Notes under the pieces: generated by a model
Databases searched by the model: none
What the model was told of the DNA's origin: nothing
The model's input: the letters and a program-made list of their open reading frames with translations, nothing else
Part shown: positions 44,807 through 55,061 of the stretch, in pieces
Layout of the letters: each line of letters begins with the position of its first letter
How positions within the stretch are numbered: the first letter of the stretch is position 1
Source: Lysobacter capsici
GTDB taxonomy: Bacteria > Pseudomonadota > Gammaproteobacteria > Xanthomonadales > Xanthomonadaceae
Assembly (NCBI RefSeq): GCF_014779555.2
Contig: NZ_CP094357.1
Span: 5,766,001-5,830,000, forward strand
Direction of reading: 5' to 3'
DNA length: 64,000 nucleotides
Made by a program: the position numbers and the translations under genes

Positions 44807-47596
44807 ATGCATCGACATTTGCTAGCCACCGCCGTCCACGCCGCGCTCGGCGCCGCGTTGATCGCTTCGCCCGCCCATGCCCAGGACCCCGCGCCGAGCC
44901 CGGCACCGACCGAGATCGACAAGGTCACCGTGACCGGCTCGCTGATCCCGCGCACCGAAATCGAAACCGCCACGCCGGTGATTTCGATCAGCGCCGAAAA
45001 CATCAAGCGCCAGGGCTTCAAGGACGTCTACGACGTGCTGCGCGCGCAGCCGCTGGCGACCGGCGCGGTGCAGGACTCCCAGTTCATCGGCGGCTTCACC
45101 ACCAACGCCGAACCCATCAGCCTGCTCGGCCTGGACCCGGGCTTCACCCTGGTGCTGATCGACGGCCGGCCGATGGCCGACTACCCGCTGCTGTACAACG
45201 GCCAGAGCAACTTCACCGACCTGGCCAGCATTCCGACCGCGATGGTCGAGCGCATCGACATCGCCCCGGGCAACCAGTCGGCGATCTACGGCTCCAGCGC
45301 GATCGCCGGCGTGGTCAACATCATCCTGAAAAAGCGCATCGACGGCACCCACCTCAACCTGCGCTTCGGCGGTTACGACCAGGGCGGCGGCGAAAGCACC
45401 CGCCTGCAGTTGATCGGCGGCAAGAGCTTCGGCGAGCTCAACCTGACCTACGGCCTGCAATACAGCATGCAGGACCCGATCTACGGCTACGACCGCCGGC
45501 GCATCGATTCGACCAACGACAATCCCGACCCCGAAGCGCGTTACGGCACCCGCAACTTCGTCCACATCAACGCCGACGTGTCGCCCAACCAATACATCGA
45601 CCCGGGCGTGGCCACCTGCGCCAGCCTCGGCAACCTGTTCAACGGCACCATCATCCGCGACTTCCGCCCCAACCGCGGCTACTACTGCGGCAGCCGCGAG
45701 GACGTCGGCTACGCCACGGTGATGAACCGCAAGCGCGACATCAGCGGCTACCTCAACGCCAGCTACCCGCTCAACGACAAGACCGAGCTGTACGGCACGC
45801 TGCTGATCGGCCGCAACAAGTCCGAAGCCAATCCCGGCACCCGCATCTGGACCACCGCCGAAGCCACCAACGGCCTGTTCCTCAACGATGTCAGCGGCCA
45901 GTTCGAAACCTATCAGCGCATTTTCGCGCCGGAGGAAACCGGCGACGTCGACGCCAACAACGAGCGTCAGACCAGCGATTCCTACAACCTGGCCCTGGGC
46001 TCGCGCGGCGGCATCGGCGATTCGGCCTGGAACTACGACGCCTACTTCGGCCGCTCGCAGTACACCGTCGACAGCAAGCAGCTGTGGCTGCTCGGCGCGG
46101 CCAGCGACGCGTTCTTCGAACAGCGCTTCCTCGGCCCGGTGATCGACCACGTCGGCCCGTATCCGGTGTACGCGCCGGGCGACGACAGCGGCTTCTACCG
46201 GCCGTTGACGCCGGCCGAGTACGCCAGCATCTCCGACGTCATCCACACCAAGTCCGAGACCTGGACCCAGAACTTCAACCTGCAGCTGACCAACACCGAG
46301 CTGTTCAACCTGCCGGCCGGCGCGGTCGGTTTCGCCGCGGTGCTGCAGGCCGGCGAACAATCGTGGAAGAACCCGACCGACCCGCGCGTGGTCAACGGCG
46401 ATTTCTTCGGCCTCACCGGCACCCAGGGCGAAGGCAAGCGCCGCAACCAGGCGGTCGGCCTGGAGTTCCGCGTGCCGATCTTCAGCCAGTTGACCGCCAG
46501 CGTGTCGGGCCGTTACGACAAGTACAAGAACGTCGGCGCCGGTTCGGACTCCGACGGCACCTACAAGATCGGCCTGGAGTACCGGCCGGTGTCCTCGCTG
46601 CTGCTGCGCGCCAACTACGCGACCGCGTTCAAGGCCCCCGACATGGCCTACGTGTTCGCCGGCGACAGCGGCTACTTCACCAGCGTGGTCGACTACTACC
46701 GCTGCGCCACCGAGGAACCCGGCGAGAGCATCGGCAACTGCACCTACAACGGCGAATCGGTCTCGGGCCAGCGCAGCGGCGCCAAGGACCTCAAGTCGAT
46801 CACCGCCAAGTCGTGGGGCGCGGGCATCATGTGGGCGCCGAGCGGCAACTTCGACGTCAGCGTCGATTACTACAACATCAAGATCGACGACGAGGTCAAC
46901 GACCTCAACATCGACGCGGTGCTGCGCACCGAATCGGCCTGCCGCCAGGGCCAGCTCGACATCGCCTCGCCCAGCTGCGTGGACGCGCTCGCGCGCATCA
47001 CCCGCCTGCCGGCCGACGCGCCGGTGCCGCTGCAGCTCGACAGCGTGCGCACAAACCCGATCAACGTGTCCAAGGAAGAAGTGCAGGGCCTCACCGCCAA
47101 GCTCAACTACCGCTGGGAGACCGAGCGTTGGGGCAACTTCGCCCTGGGCGCGAACTACAACGTCACCCTCAAGCACGAGAATCAGCAGTACCCGGGCGAC
47201 CCGGTCATCGATTACCTGCGCGACCCGTTCTATTCCTCCGAGTTCCACAGCATCGGCAGCGCCTCGCTGAGCTGGATGAAGGGCCCGTGGACGACCACGC
47301 TGTACGGGACGCGTTACGGCCGCACGCCGAACTACGCTTCGCAGATCGACCCGGCCGGTTATTCGACCGAGGGCGGCGGACGGATGAAGCCCTACGTGAC
47401 CTTCAACGGCAGCACGAGCTACGAGTTCGGCGAGGATGTGTCGCTGAGCTTCACGGTCAACAATCTGTTCAACAAGATGCCTGATCGCGACGAGACGTAT
47501 ACGGCGTATCCGTATTTCAACAACTTCAACTACAACATCTACGGCCGGTCGTTCATGGTCGAGGTGAACTGGCGGTTCGGGGCGGGGTCGCAGTAA
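44807..47596 (+). CDS. TonB-dependent outer-membrane receptor
   Basis: 929 residues. Signal peptide 1-25 (SPAHA-QD). TonB-box-like ITVTG-type stretch (EIDKVTVTGSLIPRTEIET), plug domain with TLVLIDGRPM and NQSAIYGSSAIAGVVNIIL. A 22-strand barrel ends with an aromatic strand (GRSFMVEVNWRFGAGSQ). The plug start resembles the XAC/SusC-like receptors abundant in Xanthomonadaceae, used for oligosaccharide, peptide or siderophore import. Ligand not predictable. No transporter or regulator neighbours; followed by a strong terminator. Confidence 0.93.
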   Translation: MHRHLLATAVHAALGAALIASPAHAQDPAPSPAPTEIDKVTVTGSLIPRTEIETATPVISISAENIKRQGFKDVYDVLRAQPLATGAVQDSQFIGGFTTNAEPISLLGLDPGFTLVLIDGRPMADYPLLYNGQSNFTDLASIPTAMVERIDIAPGNQSAIYGSSAIAGVVNIILKKRIDGTHLNLRFGGYDQGGGESTRLQLIGGKSFGELNLTYGLQYSMQDPIYGYDRRRIDSTNDNPDPEARYGTRNFVHINADVSPNQYIDPGVATCASLGNLFNGTIIRDFRPNRGYYCGSREDVGYATVMNRKRDISGYLNASYPLNDKTELYGTLLIGRNKSEANPGTRIWTTAEATNGLFLNDVSGQFETYQRIFAPEETGDVDANNERQTSDSYNLALGSRGGIGDSAWNYDAYFGRSQYTVDSKQLWLLGAASDAFFEQRFLGPVIDHVGPYPVYAPGDDSGFYRPLTPAEYASISDVIHTKSETWTQNFNLQLTNTELFNLPAGAVGFAAVLQAGEQSWKNPTDPRVVNGDFFGLTGTQGEGKRRNQAVGLEFRVPIFSQLTASVSGRYDKYKNVGAGSDSDGTYKIGLEYRPVSSLLLRANYATAFKAPDMAYVFAGDSGYFTSVVDYYRCATEEPGESIGNCTYNGESVSGQRSGAKDLKSITAKSWGAGIMWAPSGNFDVSVDYYNIKIDDEVNDLNIDAVLRTESACRQGQLDIASPSCVDALARITRLPADAPVPLQLDSVRTNPINVSKEEVQGLTAKLNYRWETERWGNFALGANYNVTLKHENQQYPGDPVIDYLRDPFYSSEFHSIGSASLSWMKGPWTTTLYGTRYGRTPNYASQIDPAGYSTEGGGRMKPYVTFNGSTSYEFGEDVSLSFTVNNLFNKMPDRDETYTAYPYFNNFNYNIYGRSFMVEVNWRFGAGSQ

Positions 47597-47623
47597 GTCT
47601 GTCGCTGCACTCCATCGACCGCG

Positions 47624-47652
47624 AAAAAGGCCGGCGAAAGCCGGCCTTTTTT
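47624..47652 (+). terminator. intrinsic terminator of the TonB-receptor gene
   Basis: Stem AAAAGGCCGG (47625-47634) / CCGGCCTTTT (47641-47650) with loop CGAAAG, then TT. Located 28 bases after the stop. Confidence 0.9.
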
Positions 47653-47689
47653 GTTCCTGGCTCAGTACCCGCTCCCGACCCTGGCGTTG

Positions 47690-47760
47690 GCGTTGGCTTT
47701 GGCTTTGGTTTTGGCTTTGGTTTTGGTTTTGGTTTTGGTTTTGGCTTGATTTTGACCTTG
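47690..47760. repeat. hexanucleotide microsatellite (GGCTTT/GGTTTT)n
   Basis: About ten consecutive 6-base units such as GGCTTT, GGTTTT, in phase, trailing off into degenerate copies (CTTGACCTCGGCCTTGG). The reverse complement reads CCAAAACCAAAGCC and is the same unit type as the array at 26226-26262. Confidence 0.88.
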
Positions 47761-47772
47761 ACCTCGGCCTTG

Positions 47773-48352
47773 GCTTAAGCCTGAAGTCGCGCAGTTCATC
47801 CAGCGCTGCGAGGCTTGGAACTCGCATTAGCAAAAGCACACCCGAAGGGCGGCGTGCAGGATGCACGCCGTGCGCCACCGGGACATGGATGTCCCGTGTG
47901 GCGCATGCCTGCGCCTGCACCGATCGCGCGGGCTCTTGATTCAAAGAGAAGCGTTTTTCTTTGGTTACCTTTCTTTTGTCGCTTCTGACAAAAGAAAGTA
48001 ACTCGGCCGCTTGCGGACGAAAGCTGTTGATCTTGCTTTCAGCCTCAAAAGCTCCAAAGCCTTCAAAGCCTTCAAAGCCTTCAAAGCTTGAAGCAGGATC
48101 AAAAGCGTTCCGCCGCTAAAGCGGCGGGTCACTTTCTTTTGTCTAAAGCAACAAAAGAAAGGTAACCAAAGAAAAATGCTTTTTTGTGAATCAAGAGCCC
48201 GCGCGATCGGTGCAGACGCAGGCATGCGCCACACGGGACATCCTGTCCCGGTGGCGCACGGCGCACATCCATGTGCGCCGCCCTTCGGGTGTGCTTTTGT
48301 TCTCGCGAGTTCCAAGCTTCGCAGCGCTGGATGAACTGCGTGGCTTCAAGCC
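47773..48352. repeat. large imperfect inverted repeat, two opposing ~260-base copies of one element
   Basis: Left arm about 47773-48037, right arm about 48090-48352. Read on opposite strands the arms agree almost throughout: GCAGTTCATCCAGCGCTGCG, then AAAGCACACCCGAAGGGCGG, GCGCCACCGGGACA, GATCGCGCGGGCTCTTGATT and CTTTGGTTACCTTTCTTTTG all recur in order. The ~50-base centre contains four AAAGCCTTC units (48056-48085). Open frames inside are repeat-derived. Confidence 0.85.
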
Positions 48353-48375
48353 CGAGCAAAAGCCACATGGCCTAC

Positions 48376-48990
48376 CTGTAGGAGCGGCGTAAGCCGCGAC
48401 CGCGCCACTGCGGCTACGCCGTCGGTTTCGTCATATCTGCAATGTCGCAGTCGCGGCTCGCGCCGCTCCTACAGGGGCTGCGACGCGGCCACGCTAACGG
48501 CCCGCACGGACGCATGTGCCCCGCCCTACAGGTGTCCTCTTGTTCTCGCGAGCTACAGGCTTCGCAGCGCTGGATGAACTGCGCTGCTTCAAGCCCTAGC
48601 AAAAGTCACATGGCCTACCTGTAGGAGCGGCGTAAGCCGCGACCGCGCCACTCCGACTACGTCGCAATTTTCATCGCGCCCGTAATGTCGCGGTCGCGGC
48701 TCGCGCCGCTCCTACAGGGGCTGCGACGCGGCCACGCTGACGGCCTGCACGGACGCATGTGCGCCGCCCTACAGGTGTCCTCTTGTTCTCGCGAGTTACA
48801 GGCTTCGCAGCGCTGGATGAACTGCGCGGCTTCAAGCCCGAGCAAAAGTCACATGACCTACCTGTAGGAGCGGCGCAAGTCGCGACCGCGCCACTGCGGC
48901 TACGCCGTCGGTTTCGTCATATCTGCAATGTCGCGGTCGCGGCTCGCGCCGCTCCTACACGGGCTGCGACGCGGCCACGATGGCGGCATG
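48376..48990. repeat. 243-base tandem repeat, two full units and a third partial unit
   Basis: CTGTAGGAGCGGCG starts at 48376, 48619 and 48862: an exact 243-base period. Each unit holds a REP hairpin (CTGTAGGAGCGGCG ... CGCCGCTCCTACAG) and a tail with CGCGAG.TACAGGCTTCGCAGC and GGATGAACTGCG, which is shared with the end of the inverted repeat to the left. Units differ at few positions. Sits between a TonB receptor terminator and the 3' end of glyS. Confidence 0.9.
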
Positions 48991-49029
48991 ACTGGGCGCT
49001 GGCGGCGCGTCAGACCTGACCGGAATGTC

Positions 49030-51201
49030 TCAGATCGACAGATGCTCGATCGCCGCGACACTGCCCAGACGATCCGACAAGCGCTTCAACAACGCCAGAC
49101 GGTTGTTGCGCACCGCGCTGTCGTCGACATTCACCATCACCTTGTCGAAGAACGCATCGACCTGCGGACGCAAGCGCGCCAGACGGCCGAGCACCGCGAC
49201 GTAATCGCGCTGCGCCAACAACGGATCGGTGTCGGCAACGGCCGCATCGACGGCTTCGGCCAGCTCGCGCTCGGCCGGCTCGTTGAACAGCGATGCGTCG
49301 ATCGCGCTCGGCACTTCGCCTTCGACCTTCTTGAGGATGTTGCGGCTGCGCTTGTTGGCCGCGGCGAGGGCTTCGGCTTCGGGCAACTTGGCGAATTCGG
49401 CGATGGCTTTGAGGCGGCGGTCGAAGTCGGGCAACGACGTAGTGCGTACAGCCACAACAGACTCAAACTGTTGCGATGGAACACTCTGCTCGGAGTAATA
49501 GCCACGCAGCCGATCAAAGACGAAATCCTGCAGCTCGATTACGTCTTGCAAAGTAGAGCCGCCCACGACCGCAGCGGCGCCATCTACCTTTACACCTTTG
49601 GATACCGCATCAGCCGCAGCCGCCTCTCTTGCCTTTACAGAAGCAATCGTCTTCGCAAACGCGGTCTGATCATTCGCTTGAGCCAACAGCGAGAACAGGT
49701 CTAGATCCAAGCCACCTTCAATCAGGGTTCTTGCCAAACCCAGGGCGTTACGCCTGAGACCAAAAGGATCTTTGTTACCTGTGGGCTTAAGACCGGCCGA
49801 AAATCCACCCGCAAGAGTGTCGAATCGTTCTGCAACCGCCACCACCTGCCCCAACTTCGAAGGCGCAATCGCATCCCCCGCAAACCGCGGCATATACGCC
49901 TCATCGATCGCATCGGCGACCTCGGCCGCTTCGCCCGCGGCCTTCGCGTAATACCGGCCGGCGATGCCCTGCAGTTCCGGAAACTCGTTGACCATGCGCG
50001 ACTGCAGGTCGTTCTTCGACAGCTCCGCCGCGCGCCGCGCCTGCGCGGGGTCGACGCCGGCGGCCGGCGCGATGGCTTCGGCCAATGCGGCCACGCGCGC
50101 GACCTTGTCGGCCACCGTGCCCAGCTTGTCCTGGTACTTGACCGTCTTGAGCCCCTCGCCCATCGACGCGAGCCCCTGCTTGAGGTCTTCGTCGAAGAAG
50201 AACTTGGCGTCGGCGAAACGCGGGCGGATCACGCGTTCGTAGCCCTTGCGCACTTCGGACTCGTCGCGGCTGGCGATGTTGGCCACGCCGATGAAGCGTT
50301 CGCTCAAGGTGCCGGCGGCGTCGAGCACCGGGAAGAATTTCTGGTTGGCTTCCATGGTCGCGATCAGCGCTTCCTGCGGCACGGCGAGGAATTCGCGTTC
50401 GAACCCGCAGGCGATCGCCACCGGCCATTCGGTCAGGCCGTTGACCTCTTCCAGGATGCCCGCGTCGATGCGCGCGCTGCCGCCGGTCGCGCTGGCGGCG
50501 GCGATGACTTCCTGGACGATGCGCTCGCGCCGCTCGTCCGGATCGACCAGCACGTTGGCGCCGCGCAGGAACTCGACGTAATCGCCGGGCACGCTGAACC
50601 ACACCGGCTTGTCGTGCATGAAACGGTGGCTGCGGCTCATGCGGTCGCTGCGCACGCCGAGCACCTGCGCCGGCACCACGTCCTTGCCGAGCAGCAGCAC
50701 CAGCCAGTGCACCGGCCGGGCGAAACCGTAGTCGTGACCGCCCCAGCGCATCGGCTTGGGAATCGGCATCGCGGCCAGGGCCTCGCGCACGATCTCTTCG
50801 AGCAGGCTGGCGGTGTCGGCGCCGGGCTTGGTGGCGCGGTGGACGAAGCGCTCGCCCTTGGCGTCGCTGGTGCGCTCCAGCGCGGTCCAGTCGATGCCGG
50901 CCTTGGCGGCGAAGCCCTGCAATGCCTTGGTCGGTTGGCCTTGCGGATCGAGCGCGATGTTGAGATACGGACCGAGCACTTCGCTCTTCTGCTCGGGCTG
51001 CTGCACATCGACGCCGCGCAACAGCACGGCGAGACGGCGCGGCGTGTACAGCGGCTTGGCGCCGTCGCGGTCGAAACCGATGCCGCGCTTGTGCAGGCCG
51101 TCGAGCACGCCGTCGAAGAACGCCTGGGCCAGACCCGGCAGGGCCTTGACCGGCAGTTCTTCGGTGCCCAGTTCGATCAGGAGAGGTTGGGTCGTGCTCA
51201 T
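49030..51201 (-). CDS. glyS: glycyl-tRNA synthetase beta subunit
   Basis: 723 residues, complete. Begins [15 protein letters not shown], continues [18 protein letters not shown], and has [19 protein letters not shown] and [12 protein letters not shown], then the C-terminal anticodon-binding part with [21 protein letters not shown]. Works as alpha2beta2 with glyQ, which lies 154 bases upstream. A stretch at about 49435-49860 (residues ~448-589) has ~53% GC by my line counts against up to ~80% on either side, with AT-ending codons, yet the reading frame is intact. Start at 51199-51201. Confidence 0.97.
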   Translation of the reverse strand: MSTTQPLLIELGTEELPVKALPGLAQAFFDGVLDGLHKRGIGFDRDGAKPLYTPRRLAVLLRGVDVQQPEQKSEVLGPYLNIALDPQGQPTKALQGFAAKAGIDWTALERTSDAKGERFVHRATKPGADTASLLEEIVREALAAMPIPKPMRWGGHDYGFARPVHWLVLLLGKDVVPAQVLGVRSDRMSRSHRFMHDKPVWFSVPGDYVEFLRGANVLVDPDERRERIVQEVIAAASATGGSARIDAGILEEVNGLTEWPVAIACGFEREFLAVPQEALIATMEANQKFFPVLDAAGTLSERFIGVANIASRDESEVRKGYERVIRPRFADAKFFFDEDLKQGLASMGEGLKTVKYQDKLGTVADKVARVAALAEAIAPAAGVDPAQARRAAELSKNDLQSRMVNEFPELQGIAGRYYAKAAGEAAEVADAIDEAYMPRFAGDAIAPSKLGQVVAVAERFDTLAGGFSAGLKPTGNKDPFGLRRNALGLARTLIEGGLDLDLFSLLAQANDQTAFAKTIASVKAREAAAADAVSKGVKVDGAAAVVGGSTLQDVIELQDFVFDRLRGYYSEQSVPSQQFESVVAVRTTSLPDFDRRLKAIAEFAKLPEAEALAAANKRSRNILKKVEGEVPSAIDASLFNEPAERELAEAVDAAVADTDPLLAQRDYVAVLGRLARLRPQVDAFFDKVMVNVDDSAVRNNRLALLKRLSDRLGSVAAIEHLSI
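49435..49860. other. low-GC mosaic patch inside glyS
   Basis: Line counts give 29/60, 32/60, 31/60 and 33/60 G+C here, against 49/60 at 50041-50100 in the same gene. Boundaries are sharp. It encodes a segment with [16 protein letters not shown] followed by [18 protein letters not shown]. No stop, frameshift or repeat at the edges was found. Best explained by homologous import from a lower-GC relative, or by strongly relaxed codon bias. Confidence 0.6.
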
Positions 51202-51307
51202 GCGGTGGCCTTTGCGGTGGTGTCTTCCGGGAAGACGCCTCGCGCTTGCTGCGGCGAGGTTGGATGTGGGTCGGCGATGGGTCACGAAGCTCTATCGGCT
51301 TCGCGGC

Positions 51308-51348
51308 CCCTCACCCCAACCCCTCTCCCGCGGGCGGAAGAGGGGCTT
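51308..51348. repeat. CCCCTCACCCCAACCCCTCT repeat
   Basis: Single copy between glyQ and glyS: CCCCTCACCCCAACCCCTCT, CCCGCGGGCGGAAGAGGGG. Related to the double hairpin at 9168-9238. Confidence 0.7.
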
Positions 51349-51355
51349 CAGGTCG

Positions 51356-52291
51356 TCAGGCGGCTTCGGCCTTGGAAGGCTGCTTCAAGCCGGGAAAACC
51401 GAGCTTTTCGCGCTGGGCGAAATACGCCTCGGCCACGCCCTGGGCGATGCGGCGCACGCGCAGGATGTAGCGCTGGCGTTCGGTCACGCTGATCGCGCGG
51501 CGCGCATCGAGCAGGTTGAACGAATGCGAGGCCTTGCACACCTGATCGTAGGCCGGCAGCGGCAGGCCGATCTCGATCAGCTTGAGCGCTTCGGCTTCGC
51601 AGGCATCGAAGCGGTGGAACAGTTCTTCGACGTCGGCGTGTTCGAAGTTGTACGCGCTCTGCTCGACTTCGTTCTGGTGGTAGACGTCGCCGTAGGTCAC
51701 CGGGACACCGTCGGGGCCGTAGGTCCAGACCAGGTCGTAGACGTTGTCGACGTTCTGCAGGTACATGCACAGGCGCTCGAGACCGTAGGTGATCTCGCCG
51801 AGCACCGGCCGGCATTCCAGGCCGCCGGCCTGCTGGAAATAGGTGAACTGGGTGACTTCCATGCCGTTGAGCCAGACTTCCCAGCCCAGGCCCCAGGCGC
51901 CGAGCGTCGGCGATTCCCAGTTGTCCTCGACCAGGCGCAGGTCGTGCACCAGCGGGTCGACGCCGAGCGCCTTGAGCGAATCGAAGTACAGCTCGACGAT
52001 GTTGTCGGGGCTGGGCTTCATCGCCACCTGGTACTGGTAGTAGCGCTGCAGGCGGTTGGGGTTTTCGCCGTAGCGGCCGTCGGTGGGACGGCGGCAGGGC
52101 TGCACGTAGGCGGCGTTCCACGGCTCCGGGCCCAGCGCGCGCAGGAAGGTCGCCGGGTGGAAGGTGCCGGCGCCGACTTCCAGGTCCAGCGGCTGGATCA
52201 GCACGCAACCGTGCTCGGCCCAGAACGCGTTCAAGCGCTGGATCATGCTCTGGAAGGTGATCACTGGGGTCGGTGCGTCGCTCTCGGCCAT
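51356..52291 (-). CDS. glyQ: glycyl-tRNA synthetase alpha subunit
   Basis: 311 residues. [40 protein letters not shown] and [20 protein letters not shown] are the catalytic class II (2C) motifs; [17 protein letters not shown] closes the active site. Length is normal. I chose MAESDAPT over a weaker in-frame ATG 7 codons upstream. First gene of glyQ-glyS. Catalyses Gly activation, so it shares a metabolite with the riboswitch gene at 25 kb but has no riboswitch of its own here. Confidence 0.96.
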   Translation of the reverse strand: MAESDAPTPVITFQSMIQRLNAFWAEHGCVLIQPLDLEVGAGTFHPATFLRALGPEPWNAAYVQPCRRPTDGRYGENPNRLQRYYQYQVAMKPSPDNIVELYFDSLKALGVDPLVHDLRLVEDNWESPTLGAWGLGWEVWLNGMEVTQFTYFQQAGGLECRPVLGEITYGLERLCMYLQNVDNVYDLVWTYGPDGVPVTYGDVYHQNEVEQSAYNFEHADVEELFHRFDACEAEALKLIEIGLPLPAYDQVCKASHSFNLLDARRAISVTERQRYILRVRRIAQGVAEAYFAQREKLGFPGLKQPSKAEAA

Positions 52292-52407
52292 GGTCTCATC
52301 GCAGTGCAGCAAAGCGGGTTAGTATAGCCACGAGCCTTGCCTGCCGGGCTTTTGCCCCGGTTCGCAGCGCACACTTCCGCCGTGACTTCCCCCGCCGACG
52401 CCGCCCC

Positions 52408-53133
52408 GTGAACCCGCCCTTCCTGATCGTCGAAACCGGCCAGCCGGTCGCCTCCATGCGCCGCCATCGCGGCTTTCCGCACTGGATCCGGGTCGCCGCC
52501 GGGCTGGGCCGCGACGAGGCGGTGGTGGTCGATGTCGAACGCGGCCAGACCCTGCCGAGCCGCGAGGGCTTCGCCGGGGCGATCGTGACCGGCTCGGGCG
52601 CGATGGTCACCGACCGCGCCGACTGGAGCGAACGCAGCGCGCAGTGGCTGCGCGAGGCCGCGCATGCGGGCCTGCCGTTGTTCGGCATCTGCTACGGCCA
52701 TCAGCTGCTGGCGCATGCGCTCGGCGGCGAGGTCGGCAATCATCCGGCCGGCCGCGAGATGGGCACCATCGGCCTGGAGCTGCATGCCAGCGCCGGCGCC
52801 GATCCCTTGTTCGCCGGTCTGCCGGAACGGTTCGCGGCCCAGGCCACCCATCTGCAGACCGTGCTGCGCGCGCCCGACGGCGCGACCGTGCTGGCGCGCT
52901 CGCAGCACGACGCCTGCCATGCGTTCCGCTGGGGCGACCGGGCCTGGGGCGTGCAGTTCCATCCCGAATTCAGCGCCGGCCACATGCGCGGTTACGTGCG
53001 CGCGCGCCAGGACGCGCTGCGCAGCGAGGGTCTGTGCCCGAAGGCCGTCGCCGGCGGCATCAGCGCGGCGCCGCATGCACGGCGGGTGCTGCGGCGTTTC
53101 GTCGGTCATGCGCGCAGCCTGCACGGGCGCTGA
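52408..53133 (+). CDS. class I glutamine amidotransferase (GMP-synthase-domain-like)
   Basis: 241 residues. Nucleophile elbow GLPLFGICYGHQ with C95, and the His/Glu pair in WGVQFHPEFSAGHM. PAGREMGTIGLELH is found in stand-alone GMP-synthase-like amidotransferases (YfeJ-type). The GTG start at 52408 fits the fold; an upstream extension would be Arg-rich and non-coding in appearance. It likely hydrolyses Gln or a gamma-glutamyl amide; physiological substrate unknown. Confidence 0.87.
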   Translation: MNPPFLIVETGQPVASMRRHRGFPHWIRVAAGLGRDEAVVVDVERGQTLPSREGFAGAIVTGSGAMVTDRADWSERSAQWLREAAHAGLPLFGICYGHQLLAHALGGEVGNHPAGREMGTIGLELHASAGADPLFAGLPERFAAQATHLQTVLRAPDGATVLARSQHDACHAFRWGDRAWGVQFHPEFSAGHMRGYVRARQDALRSEGLCPKAVAGGISAAPHARRVLRRFVGHARSLHGR

Positions 53134-53326
53134 GCCCGCCGGCACGACACCGCCGCGCCGTCGCGGCGAAGGCCGCGATCGGATGGCGCGCGCCGCCGCC
53201 GCGGAGACTCGGCGCGATGCGCGCGCTGTCGTCACGCGCGTCTTCGCACCATGGCGCGTCCGCTTCGCACGCTTTCGTCCAGTCCATTTTCGTCCAGTCA
53301 GGGGCCTTCGGCCCGGGATCGATCCG

Positions 53327-54250
53327 ATGACCCAACCCATCCGCAAGGTTCCGCTGACCCACGGCGCGCAATGGCTGATCCGCGCGTTCAACCTGGGCAC
53401 GCGCAACCCGCGCGCGATCTTCGGCGCCGGTCTGCTGGTGATGGCGGTGCTGTACCTGGTGATGTACCTGTTCACGATGCCGCTGCGGATCGGCGAAAGC
53501 GAACCCGACATGGAACGCATCGTCAGCGTGATCGGCATCGCCGCGCTCGCCGCGGTGCTGGTGCTGCCGGTGCTGCTGGGCGGATTGATGCACGTGATCC
53601 GCGAGGCCGAGAGCGGCCGCCCGGTGCGCGCGCGCGATCTGTTCGCGCCGCTGCGCCAGCACAAGGCGGTGCAGCTGGCGCTGCTCGGGGTGATCCAGAT
53701 CGCGCTGGCGCTGATCTGCGGCACCTTGCTGCTGTGGGCGACCGGCCCGGACTTCTGGGCGCATTACCAGGACATGGCGCGCGGCGCGATCGGCGGCCAG
53801 GTCAACGTGCCGGCGGCGCATTCGCCGACGCTGGTGATCGTGGTGCAGCTGGTCTACTACTACTTCAGCACCGCGGTGGTGCTGGTCTCGATCCCGCTGA
53901 TCATGTTCTCCGGGCTGGACATCTCCGCCGCGGTCCGGCGCAGCCTCGGCGCGTCGGTGTGGAACCTGGGCTCGTACCTGTTCGCGGCGATGCTGTTCAT
54001 GCTCGGGGTGATGATTTCCGGCGCGCTGATCAGCGTGGTGTCGCTGGCGGCGATGAAGCTGGGTTCGCTGATCCATCCGGCGGTCGGCCAGTTGCTGGTG
54101 GTGGCGGTCTTCGTGGCCTACGGCTCGGCGTTCCTGGTGGTGATGTGCGGCACCTGCTACTACGCCTGGCGCGACGTGTTCACCGACAACGACGATGCGC
54201 CCACGGCGAACGCGCCGCGCACGCCGCGTCCGGGCGAACTGGAAGCCTGA
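53327..54250 (+). CDS. BPSS1780-family polytopic membrane protein
   Basis: 307 residues with about six membrane spans (IFGAGLLVMAVLYLVMYLF; AALAAVLVLPVLLGGLMHVI; LALLGVIQIALALICGTLLL; STAVVLVSIPLIMFSGL and two more). Opens with KVPLTHGAQWLIRAFNLGTRNP, characteristic of the BPSS1780 family, whose function is unknown. Acidic Pro-rich tail. Its stop is 20 bases from the convergent RDD gene. Confidence 0.8.
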   Translation: MTQPIRKVPLTHGAQWLIRAFNLGTRNPRAIFGAGLLVMAVLYLVMYLFTMPLRIGESEPDMERIVSVIGIAALAAVLVLPVLLGGLMHVIREAESGRPVRARDLFAPLRQHKAVQLALLGVIQIALALICGTLLLWATGPDFWAHYQDMARGAIGGQVNVPAAHSPTLVIVVQLVYYYFSTAVVLVSIPLIMFSGLDISAAVRRSLGASVWNLGSYLFAAMLFMLGVMISGALISVVSLAAMKLGSLIHPAVGQLLVVAVFVAYGSAFLVVMCGTCYYAWRDVFTDNDDAPTANAPRTPRPGELEA

Positions 54251-54269
54251 GCCGCGCGGACCCTCTCGT

Positions 54270-55061
54270 TCAGAGCGCGCCGGACTGCGCCAACGCGGCG
54301 TCCATCGACGCCTGCATCGCGCGCATCAGCCAGAGCGTCGCGCTGAACCCGACGATCACCTGCACCGCCACCCAGGCCCAGGCCCACAGCGGCATGCGCG
54401 CCTGCGCGTCGCGCAGCACCCGCGCGCCGGCGAGGCGGTCGTGCAGGGCGCGGTATTCGGGCTTGGCCATCGCGATCACGTGGCCGAGGTTCAACAGCAA
54501 CCACGACAAGCCGCCGCCGAGGTAACGCAATACCGCGCGGCCCGGACTCAGCCGGCGCCCGGCCATGTCCGTTACCCGCAATCCCAGCACGCGCTTGCCC
54601 GGCGTGGCCTGCCACGGCGAAAACGCGACGAAGCCGACTTCGTAGATCAGCCCGAACAAGGCGAACAGGAAGATCCAGCCGAAGATCAGCGAGGTCAGCG
54701 CGGCGGTCGACGCCAGCCCGGCCGCGTGCATGGCCGGATCGGTCATCAGTTGTCGGGCGAAGCCGCCGAAGTCGAGATCGTTGAGCACGCTGTCGGCCAT
54801 CAGCTCGGCCGCGCGCGCGTTCATCGCCGCGTAGGCCTGCTTCGCCGCCAGCGCCTGATAACGCCAGTGACTGGCGCCGATCAGGCTGGTCGCCATCGCG
54901 ATCAGGGCCGCGTCCAGCGACCAGGCCACATAGCGCGGCCAGAAACGCGCGGGCAACAGCGCGGCGGACTGCGACGGCGCCGACGCGACCGACGCGGAAT
55001 TCAACGGACCCGGCGGCAATGGCGGCGGCGCGCCCGCGCCGCTCGGGGCCGGCACGCTCAT
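54270..55061 (-). CDS. RDD-family membrane protein
   Basis: 263 residues. Pro/Ala-rich leader (1-35), then RYVAWSLDAALIA (the RDD motif has S-L-D here), membrane spans near 40-60 and 120-150, and ATPGKRVLGLRVTDMAGRRLSPG, LHDRLAGARVL, the second signature of the RDD family. A last C-terminal span (AVQVIVGFSATLWLM) follows. Start overlaps the tatC stop by 4 bases, so it is co-translated with the Tat translocase. Role unknown; RDD proteins have been linked to ion exchange. Confidence 0.85.
   Translation of the reverse strand: MSVPAPSGAGAPPPLPPGPLNSASVASAPSQSAALLPARFWPRYVAWSLDAALIAMATSLIGASHWRYQALAAKQAYAAMNARAAELMADSVLNDLDFGGFARQLMTDPAMHAAGLASTAALTSLIFGWIFLFALFGLIYEVGFVAFSPWQATPGKRVLGLRVTDMAGRRLSPGRAVLRYLGGGLSWLLLNLGHVIAMAKPEYRALHDRLAGARVLRDAQARMPLWAWAWVAVQVIVGFSATLWLMRAMQASMDAALAQSGAL

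Noticed and set aside
47965-48368. Small open frames in the inverted-repeat element
   Set aside because: They lie wholly within repeats and are present in mirrored form on both strands; no independent support.
48376-48990. Possible CRISPR array
   Set aside because: Unit is 243 bases with no short repeat/unique spacer alternation and no cas genes; it is a tandem REP-containing duplication.
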